Notes under the pieces: model-generated
Told to the model about the DNA's origin: nothing
Seen by the model: the letters and a program-made list of their open reading frames with translations, nothing else
Database searches by the model: none
From: CAZYBG01 sp964645155
GTDB taxonomy: Bacteria > Pseudomonadota > Alphaproteobacteria > Rhodobacterales > Rhodobacteraceae
Assembly (NCBI GenBank): GCA_964645155.1
Contig: CAZYBG010000022.1
Location: forward strand, 1 to 43,956
DNA: 43,956 nucleotides
Direction of reading: 5' to 3'
Shown: piece after piece, positions 1 through 8,869 of the stretch
How the letters are laid out: each line of letters begins with the position of its first letter
How positions within the stretch are numbered: the stretch's first letter is position 1
Program-made: the position numbers and the translations under genes

Positions 1-171
1 CGGCCGCAGCAGCGGCTCGGCCGCGACGAGCCGCCCCGGCGGCGCGGCCTCGGCCCCGCCGGGGCGGTAGAACGCATCCGGCGTCGCCGGCCGCGCCGCC
101 CACCAGAGCACGGCAACCCCGGCTGCCAGCGCGGCGGCACCAAGAGCGATCAGGCGGGCGAGGTGGCGCAT
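1..171 (-). CDS. N-terminal fragment of a secreted hydrolase (lipase-like?)
   Basis: Only the first 57 codons lie in the window and the gene runs off the left edge. It begins MRHLARLIALGAAALAAG, a hydrophobic stretch that looks like a signal peptide or N-terminal anchor. A short motif follows (DAFYRPGG, then PGRLVAAEPL) that resembles the N-terminus of bacterial secretory-lipase-type alpha/beta hydrolases. No catalytic residue is visible, so the family call is tentative. It follows the ABM/NIPSNAP pair on the same strand after about 76 bases and could be cotranscribed with it. Confidence 0.5.
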   Translation of the reverse strand, partial: MRHLARLIALGAAALAAGVAVLWWAARPATPDAFYRPGGAEAAPPGRLVAAEPLLRP

Positions 172-247
172 GGGGCAGGGGCCGGGGCTGCGGTCGCGCC
201 GAGGCTAGCGTGATCTGTGCGCGATGTCGCGCGGCAGAAGCCGTCCG

Positions 248-595
248 TCACGCCCCATGCACCGCCCTGCTGTCCTCCGGTGCCTCGGCGCGCTCGTGCA
301 TGCCGTAGTCGCGCAGGACATGCGCCACGCGCAGCCGGTAGCCTGCGAACATCCCGCCGCGGCCGGCGGCCTGCGCCGTGCGGTGCGCGTGCAGCTGGCG
401 CCAGCGGTCGAGCGCGGCCTCGTCCTCGAAGAACGACACCGAGAGCAGCTTGCCGGGATTGGTGAGGCTCTGGAACCGCTCGACCGAGATGAAGCCCTCG
501 GTCGCCTCGGCGAGCGGGCGCATCGTCGCGGCCATGGCGAGGTAGGCGTCCTTCCGGCCCTCGGCCGGCTCGACCTCGAAGATGACGGCGATCAT
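248..595 (-). CDS. antibiotic biosynthesis monooxygenase (ABM) domain protein
   Basis: This 115-residue protein starts MIAVIFEVEPAEGRKDAYL and reads as one ABM ferredoxin-like alpha/beta barrel: a first beta strand, then RPLAEATEGFISVERFQS and the strand LLSVSFFEDEAAL. These small dimeric proteins include heme-degrading and quinone-forming monooxygenases, but many have no known substrate. Its ATG overlaps the stop of the upstream NIPSNAP gene by four bases (ATGA), so the two are probably translationally coupled. A substrate cannot be read from the sequence. Confidence 0.85.
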   Translation of the reverse strand: MIAVIFEVEPAEGRKDAYLAMAATMRPLAEATEGFISVERFQSLTNPGKLLSVSFFEDEAALDRWRQLHAHRTAQAAGRGGMFAGYRLRVAHVLRDYGMHERAEAPEDSRAVHGA

Positions 596-921
596 GGACC
601 CTTCCTTTCACGGTGCGGTGCCGAGGCGAGCTTGAGGAAGGTCCGGTCCTCGCGCAACAGGAAGCGTTCGCGCCGCGCGAAGTCGTAGTTCTGCCGTCCG
701 AGCGGGTCGCCGGCGAGGCGGACGCGGTAGGCCTCGTAGGCGGCGAGGCTCTCGATGTGGTAGATGCCGTAGGCGAGCGTCGCCGAGCCTTCGTGCGGCG
801 CGAAGTAGCCGACGAGGTCGGCGCCGCAGCGCGGGATCGCCTCGCCCCAGACGCGGGCATAGGCCTCGAACTCGGCGCGCTTCGCGGGGTCGATGTGGTA
901 GCGGATGATGCAGGTCAGCAT
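592..921 (-). CDS. NIPSNAP family protein
   Basis: This is a 109-residue dimeric alpha/beta-barrel type protein. It starts MLTCIIRYHIDPAKRAEFE and contains the features GYFAPHEGSATLAYGIYHI and the central LAAYEAYRVRL, followed by ENDRTFL-like residues (LREDRTFLKL), all typical of NIPSNAP-like proteins. The ATG at 919-921 is chosen over a much longer frame because conserved residues begin there. It is the first gene of a two-gene unit with the ABM gene and is divergent from an ArsR-like regulator, which probably controls it. The biochemical role is unknown. Confidence 0.85.
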   Translation of the reverse strand: MLTCIIRYHIDPAKRAEFEAYARVWGEAIPRCGADLVGYFAPHEGSATLAYGIYHIESLAAYEAYRVRLAGDPLGRQNYDFARRERFLLREDRTFLKLASAPHRERKGP

Positions 922-964
922 GGCGGCTCCTTTCGGCGCAGCGTTACCACGGCGGCCGGCACAG

Positions 965-988
965 ACGCTTCGGCGTGGGCCGAAGCGT
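965..988. promoter_or_regulatory. inverted-repeat operator candidate between divergent genes
   Basis: The 10-base arms ACGCTTCGGC (965-974) and GCCGAAGCGT (979-988) are perfectly complementary around a 4-base spacer. The site lies in the 108-base gap between the NIPSNAP start (921, minus) and the ArsR-like start (1030, plus). Its place and symmetry fit the operator of the adjacent winged-helix regulator. That assignment is inferred. Confidence 0.5.
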
Positions 989-1029
989 TCACGCTTGCCG
1001 CGCCGCTGCGGGACGGCGATGCTCGCCGG

Positions 1030-1779
1030 ATGAAGGAAGGCCCCGACATCGCGCGCATCGCCGCCCTGATCGGCGAGCCGGCGCGCGCCAACATGCTGGT
1101 CGCGCTGATGGCGGGACGGGCGCTGACCGCGGGCGAGCTGGCGGCCGAGGCGGGGGTGGCCCCGCCGACGGCGAGCGGGCACCTGGCGCGGCTGCTCGAC
1201 GGCGGGCTCCTGCGCGTCGAGCGGCAGGGGCGGCACCGCTACTATGCGCTCGCCGGCGGCGGCGTGGCGGCGGCGGTCGAGGCGCTGATGGGCGTGGCCG
1301 CCGGCGCGGGCCATCTGCGCACCCGGCCGGGCCCGTGCGACGCCGCCCTCCGCCAGGCCCGGGTCTGCTATGGCCATCTGGCCGGCGCGATGGGCATCCG
1401 CGCCTATGGCAGCCTGCGCGGCCGCGGCTTTCTGGCGCTGGCGGCCGCGGGCATCGTCCCCACGCCGGCGGGCCGCGCCTTCCTCGCCGGGTTCGGCATC
1501 GACCTCGCGGCGCTCGAGCGGGGCCGCGCGCCGCTCTGCCGCGAATGCCTCGACTGGAGCGAGCGGCGCGTGCATCTCGCGGGCAGCGTCGGGCGCGCGC
1601 TGCTGGTGCGGATCGAGGCCCGCGGCTGGGCCCGACGCGGGCCGGAAAGCCGTGCGCTGCGCTTCACGCCCGCGGGCCTGCACGCCTTCCACGACGCCTT
1701 CCCGGGCCCCGATCCGCAGCTTTCCGCCGCAGGACTGTGGCCTGCCGGACTCGCCGGCGTGCCGATCACACGGCAGTGA
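1030..1779 (+). CDS. ArsR-family winged-helix transcriptional regulator
   Basis: This 249-residue regulator has an N-terminal winged helix at about residues 5-75: IARIAALIGEPARANMLVAL, then GELAAEAGVAPPTASGHLARL as the recognition helix, and GRHRYYAL as the wing. The C-terminal half has several cysteines (PCDAALRQARVCYGHLAG and CRECLDWS), the layout seen in the longer ArsR-like regulators whose ligand is unknown. The frame is open further upstream, but ATG 1030 is chosen because the fold begins just after it. Divergence from the ABM/NIPSNAP pair suggests that it represses that unit. Confidence 0.85.
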   Translation: MKEGPDIARIAALIGEPARANMLVALMAGRALTAGELAAEAGVAPPTASGHLARLLDGGLLRVERQGRHRYYALAGGGVAAAVEALMGVAAGAGHLRTRPGPCDAALRQARVCYGHLAGAMGIRAYGSLRGRGFLALAAAGIVPTPAGRAFLAGFGIDLAALERGRAPLCRECLDWSERRVHLAGSVGRALLVRIEARGWARRGPESRALRFTPAGLHAFHDAFPGPDPQLSAAGLWPAGLAGVPITRQ

Positions 1780-1848
1780 GTTGACCGATTCGCGCCACGG
1801 TGGCAGCGTCTTGCCCTTGAGGCAGCAAAAACAACAACGAGCAGTTCC

Positions 1849-2109
1849 ATGGCACATATCGAGGCGTTTCACAGTTCACTGGGCGGCGGCGATTTCCTCG
1901 GCCTCCGCAAGGGCCGGACCGGCGCGGTCGAGATCGTCTACGACGACGGCGTCGCGCGGCGGCTGATCTGGCGCGTGGCGACGCCGGGCGCGAACATCCA
2001 GCGCATCGGCGAGGCGCTGCGGGCGGCGGTCGACCACCTGCGCGTGGTGCCGGCGCTCCATGCCGAGCTGAAGAAGCGCGCCATCGCGATCGAGGTCGTG
2101 CGGCAGTAG
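1849..2109 (+). CDS. small protein of unknown function
   Basis: An 86-residue protein, starting MAHIEAFHSSLGGGDFLGL, that I do not recognise. It is soluble, with no signal peptide or membrane segment, and appears to be a compact alpha/beta domain: strands around AVEIVYDDGVARRLIW and a helix NIQRIGEALRAAVDHLRVV. Codon use matches its neighbours, which supports a real gene. It stands alone after the ArsR-like gene and converges on gabT. Confidence 0.6.
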   Translation: MAHIEAFHSSLGGGDFLGLRKGRTGAVEIVYDDGVARRLIWRVATPGANIQRIGEALRAAVDHLRVVPALHAELKKRAIAIEVVRQ

Positions 2110-2111
2110 AC

Positions 2112-2166
2112 CCGGCCCGGCGCCGCGCGGGCCGGCGGAACGAGGGTGCGGCAGGGCTTCTGCCGC
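2112..2166. terminator. two hairpins between convergent genes
   Basis: The 64-base gap between the small unknown gene and gabT holds two perfect 7-bp stems: CCGGCCC/GGGCCGG (2112-2118 with 2129-2135) and GCGGCAG/CTGCCGC (2148-2154 with 2160-2166). They could stop transcription from both sides. Neither has a T tract, so intrinsic termination is uncertain. Confidence 0.4.
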
Positions 2167-2173
2167 GTCCGCC

Positions 2174-3448
2174 TCAGGCCTTGAGTGCGGTCTCGAGCAT
2201 GTCCAGCCCCTCGTGCAGATGCGCATCGGGGATCGTCAGGGGCGCGAGCAGCCGGATCGTGTTGGCGTAGTAGCCACAGGAGAGCAGGATCAGCCCCGCC
2301 TCGTGCGCCGCGGCGGTGACGTGCTTGACGGCGTCGGCGTCGGGCTCGTGGGTGCCGCGCTCCTTCACCAGCTCGAACGCCACCATCGCGCCGAGGCCGC
2401 GCACGTCGCCGATAGGGCGCAGCGTGTTCGACTGGCGGAACTTGTGCAGCCGGTCGAGCATCGCCGCGCCGATCCGGTTGGCGCGGTCGCAGAGCCCTTC
2501 CTCCTCGATCACGTCGAGGACGGCGAGCGCCGCGGCGACCGAAATCGGGTTGCCGCCGAACGTCCCCCCGAGGCCGCCCGGCTCGGCGGCGTCCATCACC
2601 TCGGCGCGGCCGATCACGCCGGCGATCGGGAAGCCGCCGCCGAGCGCCTTGGCGACCGGGATCAGGTCGGGCTCGATGCCGTAGTGCTCGGTCGCGAACA
2701 CCTTGCCCGTCCGGGCAAAGCCGGTCTGCACCTCGTCGGAGACAAGGCAGATGCCGTGCTGGTCGCAGATCTCGCGCAGCTTCAGCATGAAGCTGACCGG
2801 CGTCTGGTAGAAGCCACCTTCGCCCTGCACCGGCTCGATCACGATGGCGGCGACGTTGCCGGGTTCGATATCGGCCTTGAAGGTATGGTAGAGCGCCTTC
2901 AGCGCGTCTTCCTCGGTCACGCCGTGGTGCGGGATCGGGAAGGGCACGTGGTAGATGCCGATCGCGGGCGGCGTGCCGCGGGTGCGGTAGGGCACCGCCT
3001 TGCCGGTCATCGCCATGGTCAGCTGGGTGCGGCCGTGGAACGCGCCGGTGAAGGTGATGATGCCGGCGCGCCCGGTATGGGCGCGGGCGATCTTCACCGC
3101 GTTCTCTGTCGCCTCGGCGCCGGTAGTGACGAACATTGTCTTGGCGTTCGCGATCGGTGCGAGGCGGTTCAGCCGCTCGGCAAGCTCGACATAGATCTCG
3201 TAGCCGGTCACCTGGAACGCGACATGGGCGAAGGCCTCGCACTGCTTCGCGACCGCCGCCATCACCTTCGGATGGCGGTGGCCGGTGTTCGTCACCGCGA
3301 TGCCCGACCCGAAGTCGATGTAGCGGTTGCCGTCGGCATCCCAGACCTCGGCGTTCTCGGCCCGCGTCACGAAGACCGGCGCGGCGGTGGCGAGGCCGCG
3401 GGGCACCGCGGCATGGCGGCGCGCGAGCACGGCGGCGTTGGCGGACAT
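2174..3448 (-). CDS. gabT: 4-aminobutyrate--2-oxoglutarate transaminase
   Basis: A 424-residue class III PLP aminotransferase that converts GABA and 2-oxoglutarate to succinate semialdehyde and glutamate. Visible motifs are the N-terminal YIDFGSGIAVTNTGHRHP, the cofactor-phosphate region TTGAEATENAVKIAR, the Asp motif SDEVQTGFARTG and the PLP lysine in VAKALGGGFPIAG (Lys267). Length and motif spacing match GabT closely. The start at MSANAAVL is preferred because residues upstream are not conserved in type. No gabD dehydrogenase is adjacent. It is divergent from the TetR regulator, and a palindrome lies in the shared gap. A close relative such as 5-aminovalerate transaminase cannot be excluded. 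Confidence 0.9.
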   Translation of the reverse strand: MSANAAVLARRHAAVPRGLATAAPVFVTRAENAEVWDADGNRYIDFGSGIAVTNTGHRHPKVMAAVAKQCEAFAHVAFQVTGYEIYVELAERLNRLAPIANAKTMFVTTGAEATENAVKIARAHTGRAGIITFTGAFHGRTQLTMAMTGKAVPYRTRGTPPAIGIYHVPFPIPHHGVTEEDALKALYHTFKADIEPGNVAAIVIEPVQGEGGFYQTPVSFMLKLREICDQHGICLVSDEVQTGFARTGKVFATEHYGIEPDLIPVAKALGGGFPIAGVIGRAEVMDAAEPGGLGGTFGGNPISVAAALAVLDVIEEEGLCDRANRIGAAMLDRLHKFRQSNTLRPIGDVRGLGAMVAFELVKERGTHEPDADAVKHVTAAAHEAGLILLSCGYYANTIRLLAPLTIPDAHLHEGLDMLETALKA

Positions 3449-3626
3449 CTGGGGTTTCCTCGGGTTGGTTCCGGGCATCGGACGGATCGACGCTAGCACC
3501 GGCCCCGTCAGCCCGCAACGGGCCGCCCGGCCGGCGGCGTTCTGCCGATCGGGCCCGCCTCCCGACGGCAGGGTGTCAGCAGCCCGGCGCGCGCGGTCTT
3601 GATTTCCCCGTGCCCGTCCCATATGG

Positions 3627-3642
3627 GAATGAACGTTCATTC
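3627..3642. promoter_or_regulatory. perfect 16-bp palindrome, TetR operator candidate
   Basis: GAATGAACGTTCATTC reads identically on both strands. It lies 81 bases before the TetR-like start and 179 bases before gabT on the other strand. AcrR/TetR-type regulators of RND pumps often bind palindromes of this kind. Autoregulation of the regulator-pump operon is the likely use. Confidence 0.65.
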
Positions 3643-3722
3643 AGCCGTGCCGCAACGCAGCAATGCGCCGCGGCGCCCGGCCGGCAGGTTCCCCGCAGGA
3701 ACCGTGGAAGACGCAGCTGACG

Positions 3723-4364
3723 ATGCCCGACACCACGCACGCCACGCCGCCGGCAGCCGAGCCGCGCGCCGCCGAGATCCTCGACGCGATCAAGAGCGTG
3801 TTCGCGGCCAAGGGCTTCGACGGCGCCTCGATGCAGGACCTCGCGCGGGCCGTGGGCATGAGCGCGGGCAACTTCTACCGCTACTTCCCCTCGAAGGACG
3901 CCATCATCCACGCGATGATCCAGCGCGATCACGAGGAGCTGGAGCGCGATTTCGCGGCCGTCATGCAGGCCGACGATCCGCGCGCGGTGCTTCTGGCGAT
4001 GATCCGCGCGCATCTGGAACTCAGCGAGGTCGAGGGCCCGCTCTGGGCCGAGATCGAGGCCGCCGCCGGCCGCCGCGAGGACGTGGCCGATATCGTCGAC
4101 CGCTTCCACCAGACCATCATGCATCATCTGACGCAGGTCTTCGTGCGTATATCGGGTGCCAACGACGCGGCCGCCGCCGACCGTTTCGCAGCCCACGCCG
4201 CGCTGGTCATCGTGCTGGTCAAGGCGGCGGCGGTGACGACGTGCGGCGTAGGCTTCCGGCACGCCCTGGTCGAGCGCGGTGCGCTGCAGGGCCTGGTACT
4301 GCGCCACATCGAACGCCTGGTCGACGACATCGCGGCCGGACGGGCCGCCCCCCTGGAAGAGTGA
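3723..4364 (+). CDS. TetR/AcrR-family transcriptional regulator
   Basis: A 213-residue repressor with an N-terminal TetR helix-turn-helix at about residues 17-65: AAEILDAIKSVFAAKGFDG, SMQDLARAVGMSAGNFYRYF and PSKDAIIHAMI. The C-terminal part is helical and would hold the ligand pocket. ATG 3723 is preferred over an in-frame ATG 60 bases earlier because it sits just before the domain. The stop is four bases from the start of the RND adaptor, so regulator and pump form one operon. The palindrome at 3627-3642 is its likely operator. Confidence 0.9.
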   Translation: MPDTTHATPPAAEPRAAEILDAIKSVFAAKGFDGASMQDLARAVGMSAGNFYRYFPSKDAIIHAMIQRDHEELERDFAAVMQADDPRAVLLAMIRAHLELSEVEGPLWAEIEAAAGRREDVADIVDRFHQTIMHHLTQVFVRISGANDAAAADRFAAHAALVIVLVKAAAVTTCGVGFRHALVERGALQGLVLRHIERLVDDIAAGRAAPLEE

Positions 4365-4368
4365 TCCC

Positions 4369-5538
4369 ATGCTGCGCCCCCTCCTTGCCGCCCTCGCCCT
4401 CGCCGCCACGCCGGTCTTCGCGGCCGATCCGCCCGTCGCCCAGTTGCCGGCGATCAGCGTGGTGACGGTGGCCGAGACGCCGCTGCGCGACATCGTGCGC
4501 GCATCGGGCACCATCGGCCCGGTCGAGCGGGTCTTCGTGCAGCCGCAGATCGAGGGCCAGGCGATCGAGACGCTGGAGGCCGATGTCGGCGATGTCGTCG
4601 AGGAGGGCGAAGTCCTCGCGCGGCTGTCCTCGACCACGCTCGAGCTCGAGAAGAACCAGCTCCAGGCCCAGCGCGCCTCGGCCGAGGCCTCGATCGCGCA
4701 GGCGCGCGCCTCGCTGATCGAGGCCGAGGCCTCGCGCGACGAGGCGGTGCGGGTGCGCGAGCGGACCGCCACGCTGCGCGCCCAGGGCTCCGCCTCGCAG
4801 GCCGCGCTCGACCAGGCCGATGCCTCGGCGACCGCCGCAGAGGCGCGGGTCGCGGTGGCGGTCCAGGTCCTCGCCGCCGCGGAGGCGCAGCGCAACCTGG
4901 TCGATGCGCAGATCGCCAACATCGAGCTGAACCTGCGGCGCACCGAACTGACGGCGCCGGTCTCGGGCGAGATCGTCGAGCGGGCGGCGCGGATCGGCGC
5001 GATCGCCAGCGCCTCGGCCGAGCCGATGTTCGTCATCGTCCGCGACGGCAGCTTCGAGTTGGGCGCCGAGGTGCCCGAGGCCGATATCCTGCGCCTCGCG
5101 CCGGGACAGGAGGCGCTGGTCCGGCCGATCGGCTCGACCGCGCCCATCGCGGGCCGGATCCGGCGGATCGAGCCGGTGATCGACGCGACGACGCGCCTCG
5201 GCATCGCGCGCATCACCCTCGAGGACGGCGCGCGGATCCTGTCGGGCCTGTTCGCCGAGGCGGCGATCACCGTGGTGGAGCGCACCGCGCTCGCCGTCCC
5301 GCTCACCTCGATCTCGACGAATGGTGGCAACGGATCGGCCTTCGTGCTGCGCGTCGGCGAGGACGGCACCGTCGAGCGCGCCGAGGTCCAGACAGGGATC
5401 CGCGACGGCAGCCTGATCGAGATCGTGTCGGGCCTCGCCGCCGGCGACACGGTGGTGCTGCGGGTGGGCGGTTTCGTCCGTGCCGGCGACAGGGTCAATC
5501 CGGTACCGGCCGAGGCCGTGGCCGAAGCATCGAACTGA
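4369..5538 (+). CDS. RND efflux periplasmic adaptor (membrane fusion protein)
   Basis: A 389-residue exported adaptor that bridges an inner-membrane RND pump to an outer-membrane channel. A signal peptide (MLRPLLAALALAATPVFAA) is followed by the first lipoyl half (VFVQPQIEGQAIETLEADVGDVVEEGEVLARL), a long Ala/Glu/Arg coiled coil at about residues 85-190, the second lipoyl half (RRTELTAPVSGEIVERAARIG) and the beta-barrel and membrane-proximal parts. The start is four bases after the TetR stop and the permease follows after 12 bases. There is no lipobox, so the protein is soluble in the periplasm or anchored only by its partners. Confidence 0.93.
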   Translation: MLRPLLAALALAATPVFAADPPVAQLPAISVVTVAETPLRDIVRASGTIGPVERVFVQPQIEGQAIETLEADVGDVVEEGEVLARLSSTTLELEKNQLQAQRASAEASIAQARASLIEAEASRDEAVRVRERTATLRAQGSASQAALDQADASATAAEARVAVAVQVLAAAEAQRNLVDAQIANIELNLRRTELTAPVSGEIVERAARIGAIASASAEPMFVIVRDGSFELGAEVPEADILRLAPGQEALVRPIGSTAPIAGRIRRIEPVIDATTRLGIARITLEDGARILSGLFAEAAITVVERTALAVPLTSISTNGGNGSAFVLRVGEDGTVERAEVQTGIRDGSLIEIVSGLAAGDTVVLRVGGFVRAGDRVNPVPAEAVAEASN

Positions 5539-5550
5539 GGAGCGCGGCTC

Positions 5551-8500
5551 ATGAACTTCTCCGCCTGGTCGATCCGCAACCCGATCGCGCCGATCCTCGG
5601 CTTCTTCATGCTGATGGTGCTTGGCTGGCAGGCCTTCAACGCGCTGCCGATCACGCGGTTTCCGAACATCGACGTGCCGCTCGTGGCGGTCACGGTGACG
5701 CAGGCCGGCGCCGCGCCGGCCGAACTTGAATCGCAGATCACCAAGGAGGTCGAGGATGCCGTCGCGGGCATCACCGGGGTGAAGAACGTCAACTCCTCGA
5801 TCAGCGACGGCGCCTCGACCACGACTGTCGAGTTCGAGATGGAGGTGCCGACCGACCGCGCGGTGCAGGATGTCAAGGACGCGATCGACCAGATCGTCGG
5901 CGACCTGCCGGGCGAGGCGGATACCCCGATCGTCAGCCGCATCGACGTCGAGGGCCAGGCGATCATGACCTTCGCCGTGACGGCGCCGCAGATGACGATC
6001 GAGGAGCTGTCGTGGTTCGTCGACGACACGATCACGCGGTCGCTGCAGGGCGAGGCCGGCATCGGCCGTGTCGACCGCTATGGCGGCGCCGACCGCGAGA
6101 TCCGGGTCGAGCTCGATCCGGTGAAGCTCGCGAGCTTCGGCATCACCGCGGCCGATGTCAGCAACCAGGTCCGCGCCACGAACGCAAACATCGGCTCGGG
6201 CCGCACCGAGATCGGCTCGGGCGAGCAGGCGATCCGGACCCTCGGTGACGCGGCGACGGCCGAGCGCCTCGCCACGACGACGATCGCGCTGCCCTCGGGC
6301 CGGTTCGTCCAGCTCCGCGACCTCGGACAGGTGACCGACACCTACGAGGAGCAGCGGTCGTTCGTCGGCTTCAACGGCAACGACGTGGTGACCTTCGCGG
6401 TGTTCCGCGCCAAGGGCGCGAGCGAGGTCAGCGTGGCCGAGACGGTCGAGGAGCAGCTGGCCGGGGTCCGCGAGGCGCATCCCGATGTGACGATCGCGCT
6501 GGTGGACGACTCGGTCTACTACACCGAAGGGAACTACAAGGCCGCGCTGCACACGCTGATCGAGGGCGCGATCCTCGCGGTGATCGTGGTGCTGGCCTTC
6601 CTGAAGAACTGGCGGGCGACGGCGATCACCGCGGTCGCGCTGCCGCTTTCGGCGATCCCGACGTTCTACGTGATGGACCTGCTGGGCTTTTCGCTGAACC
6701 TGGTGAGCTTCCTCGCGATCACGCTGGCCACCGGCATCCTGGTCGACGACGCGATCGTCGAGATCGAGAACATCGCCCGGCACATGCGGATGGGCAAGTC
6801 GCCCTACCGCGCCTCGATCGAGGCGGCCGACGAGATCGGCCTTGCCGTCATCGCGACGACGATGACGATCGTCGCGGTGTTCGTGCCGGTGTCGTTCATG
6901 CCGGGCATACCGGGCCAGTACTTCCGACAATTCGGCCTGACGGTCGCCATCGCGGTGCTGTTCTCGCTTCTCGTCGCGCGCCTGATCACGCCGATGATGG
7001 CGGCCTACCTGATGCGCGGGAAAGACGCCGCGCACGAGGAGGAGCGCGACGGCTGGATCATGCGCGGCTACATCTGGTTCGTGAGGAAGACGACCGCCTC
7101 GCCGCGCATCCTCGGCACGCGGCTGCGGTTCCCGTCGTACTACGTGACGCTGATGGTCGCGATCGCGACGGTGATCGTGTCGGTCTTCTTCATGCTGCAG
7201 GTGCCGGGCAACCTCTTCCCGCCCGAGGACGAGAGCCGCTTCGTGCTGTCGGTCGAGCTGCCGGCAGGATCGACGCTCGACGACACGCGCGACAAGACCG
7301 CGGCGATCTACGGCGCGGTCGAGGATGTCGACGGCATCGCCGGCGTGCTGGTGATCGGCGGCGCCTCGCCGCTCGGCGACCGCGACATCCGGCTTGCCAC
7401 CGTCACGGTGATCCTCGACCGGCTCGACAACGGCTTCATGCGACGCATCTCCGATGTCGGGCAGGCGCTGCCGGTGATCGGACCGATGCTGCCCGAGGCA
7501 CCGGCCGACGGCCGCCTCCGGCCGCAGGCCGAGATCGAGGTCGAGGTGATCGAGAGGCTCCGCGCGATCCCCGACATCCGCGCCTTCAAGCTCGGTGGCG
7601 CGGGCGGCAGCAGCCGGCCGTTCTCGTACAACATCCTCGCGCCCGACGATGCGAGCCTGGATCAGACCGCCGCGATGCTGGAGCAGGCGCTGGCGGATGT
7701 GCCGCTCCTGATCAACCTCTCGACCGAGTCGTCGCTGCCGCGCCCGGAGGTCCAGATCACGCCGCGCGCCGACGAGGCCGCGCGCCTCGGCATCACCACC
7801 GAGCAGATCGCCCAGGTGGTGCGCGTCGCGACGATCGGCGATGTCGACGCCGCCCTCGCCAAGCTGTCGATCGACAACCGGCTGATCCCGGTCCGGGTCC
7901 GGCTCGACAACACGTCGCGCGAAAGCCTCGACCGGATCGGCGCCCTGCGGCTGACCACGGCGGCGGGGGCAGGCGTGCCGCTCTCGGCGGTGGCCGACAT
8001 CACCGTCGGCGAGGGGCCATCGTCGATCGACCGGCTCGACCGGCAGCGGGTCGCCACGATCGGGGCCGACCTTCCGCCCGGCGTGGCGCTCGACAGCGCG
8101 ACGGCCGAGTTCCAGCGGGTGCTGGGCGAGCTCACCCTGCCCGCTGGCGTCCAGATCCGGCCATCGGGCGACGCCGAGATCCAGGCCGAGCTGCAGTCGA
8201 GCTTCGTCAACGCGATGGTGATGGGCCTGATGCTGGTGCTGACGGTGCTGATCCTGCTGTTCAAGAGCGTGATCCAGCCGTTCACCATCCTGTTCTCGCT
8301 GCCGCTCGCGATCGGCGGGGTCGCCGCCGCGCTGATCCTCACCAACAACTCGCTGTCGATGCCGGTGATGATCGGCATCCTGATGCTGATGGGCATCGTC
8401 ACCAAGAACGCGATCCTGCTGGTCGATTTCGCGATCGAGATGCGGAACCGCGGCATGAGCCGCGTGGCCGCGGTGGTCGAGGCCGGCCACAAGCGGGCGC

Positions 8501-8868
8501 GGCCGATCGTGATGACCTCGATCGCGATGTCGGCGGGCATGCTGCCCTCGGCGCTCGGCGTGGGCGAGGGCGGCGAGTTCCGCGCGCCGATGGCGATCGC
8601 GGTGATCGGCGGCATCATCGTCTCGACCGTCCTCAGCCTCGTCGTGGTGCCGTCGTTCTTCCTCATCATGGACGACCTGTCGCGGCTGCTCGCCTGGATC
8701 TTCAGCCGCACCGTCGGCAAGCGCGAGGCCGAGCCCGAGGCGGCGAGCCCCGAGGAACTGACCGCGTCGCTGGCCGCGGCGCGGGCCGAGATCGGCGAAC
8801 TGAGGGACCGGGTGGCCGCGCTGGCGGGGCCGGGGGCGGCCAAGGCCGCGCGGCACGCCGCCGAGTAG
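5551..8868 (+). CDS. RND-family efflux permease (HAE1-like)
   Basis: A 1105-residue proton-driven pump with the doubled RND fold: TM1 near FFMLMVLGWQAF, a large periplasmic loop, TM2-6 starting about residue 335, a second loop and TM8-12. The TM4 motif GILVDDAIVEIEN has the paired aspartates of the proton relay, and the TM10 motif MGIVTKNAILLVDFAIEM has the matching lysine. Both are intact, so the pump should be active. The last 45 residues form an Ala/Glu/Arg tail that is longer than usual and probably helical. It is cotranscribed with tetR and the adaptor. No outer-membrane channel gene is in the operon; the candidate at 25085 is 16 kb away. Confidence 0.95.
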   Translation: MNFSAWSIRNPIAPILGFFMLMVLGWQAFNALPITRFPNIDVPLVAVTVTQAGAAPAELESQITKEVEDAVAGITGVKNVNSSISDGASTTTVEFEMEVPTDRAVQDVKDAIDQIVGDLPGEADTPIVSRIDVEGQAIMTFAVTAPQMTIEELSWFVDDTITRSLQGEAGIGRVDRYGGADREIRVELDPVKLASFGITAADVSNQVRATNANIGSGRTEIGSGEQAIRTLGDAATAERLATTTIALPSGRFVQLRDLGQVTDTYEEQRSFVGFNGNDVVTFAVFRAKGASEVSVAETVEEQLAGVREAHPDVTIALVDDSVYYTEGNYKAALHTLIEGAILAVIVVLAFLKNWRATAITAVALPLSAIPTFYVMDLLGFSLNLVSFLAITLATGILVDDAIVEIENIARHMRMGKSPYRASIEAADEIGLAVIATTMTIVAVFVPVSFMPGIPGQYFRQFGLTVAIAVLFSLLVARLITPMMAAYLMRGKDAAHEEERDGWIMRGYIWFVRKTTASPRILGTRLRFPSYYVTLMVAIATVIVSVFFMLQVPGNLFPPEDESRFVLSVELPAGSTLDDTRDKTAAIYGAVEDVDGIAGVLVIGGASPLGDRDIRLATVTVILDRLDNGFMRRISDVGQALPVIGPMLPEAPADGRLRPQAEIEVEVIERLRAIPDIRAFKLGGAGGSSRPFSYNILAPDDASLDQTAAMLEQALADVPLLINLSTESSLPRPEVQITPRADEAARLGITTEQIAQVVRVATIGDVDAALAKLSIDNRLIPVRVRLDNTSRESLDRIGALRLTTAAGAGVPLSAVADITVGEGPSSIDRLDRQRVATIGADLPPGVALDSATAEFQRVLGELTLPAGVQIRPSGDAEIQAELQSSFVNAMVMGLMLVLTVLILLFKSVIQPFTILFSLPLAIGGVAAALILTNNSLSMPVMIGILMLMGIVTKNAILLVDFAIEMRNRGMSRVAAVVEAGHKRARPIVMTSIAMSAGMLPSALGVGEGGEFRAPMAIAVIGGIIVSTVLSLVVVPSFFLIMDDLSRLLAWIFSRTVGKREAEPEAASPEELTASLAAARAEIGELRDRVAALAGPGAAKAARHAAE

Positions 8869-8869
8869 G

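Noticed and set aside
592..1872. 426-residue minus-strand frame
   Set aside because: Only its last 109 residues are a real protein (NIPSNAP); the rest is antisense to the ArsR-like gene.
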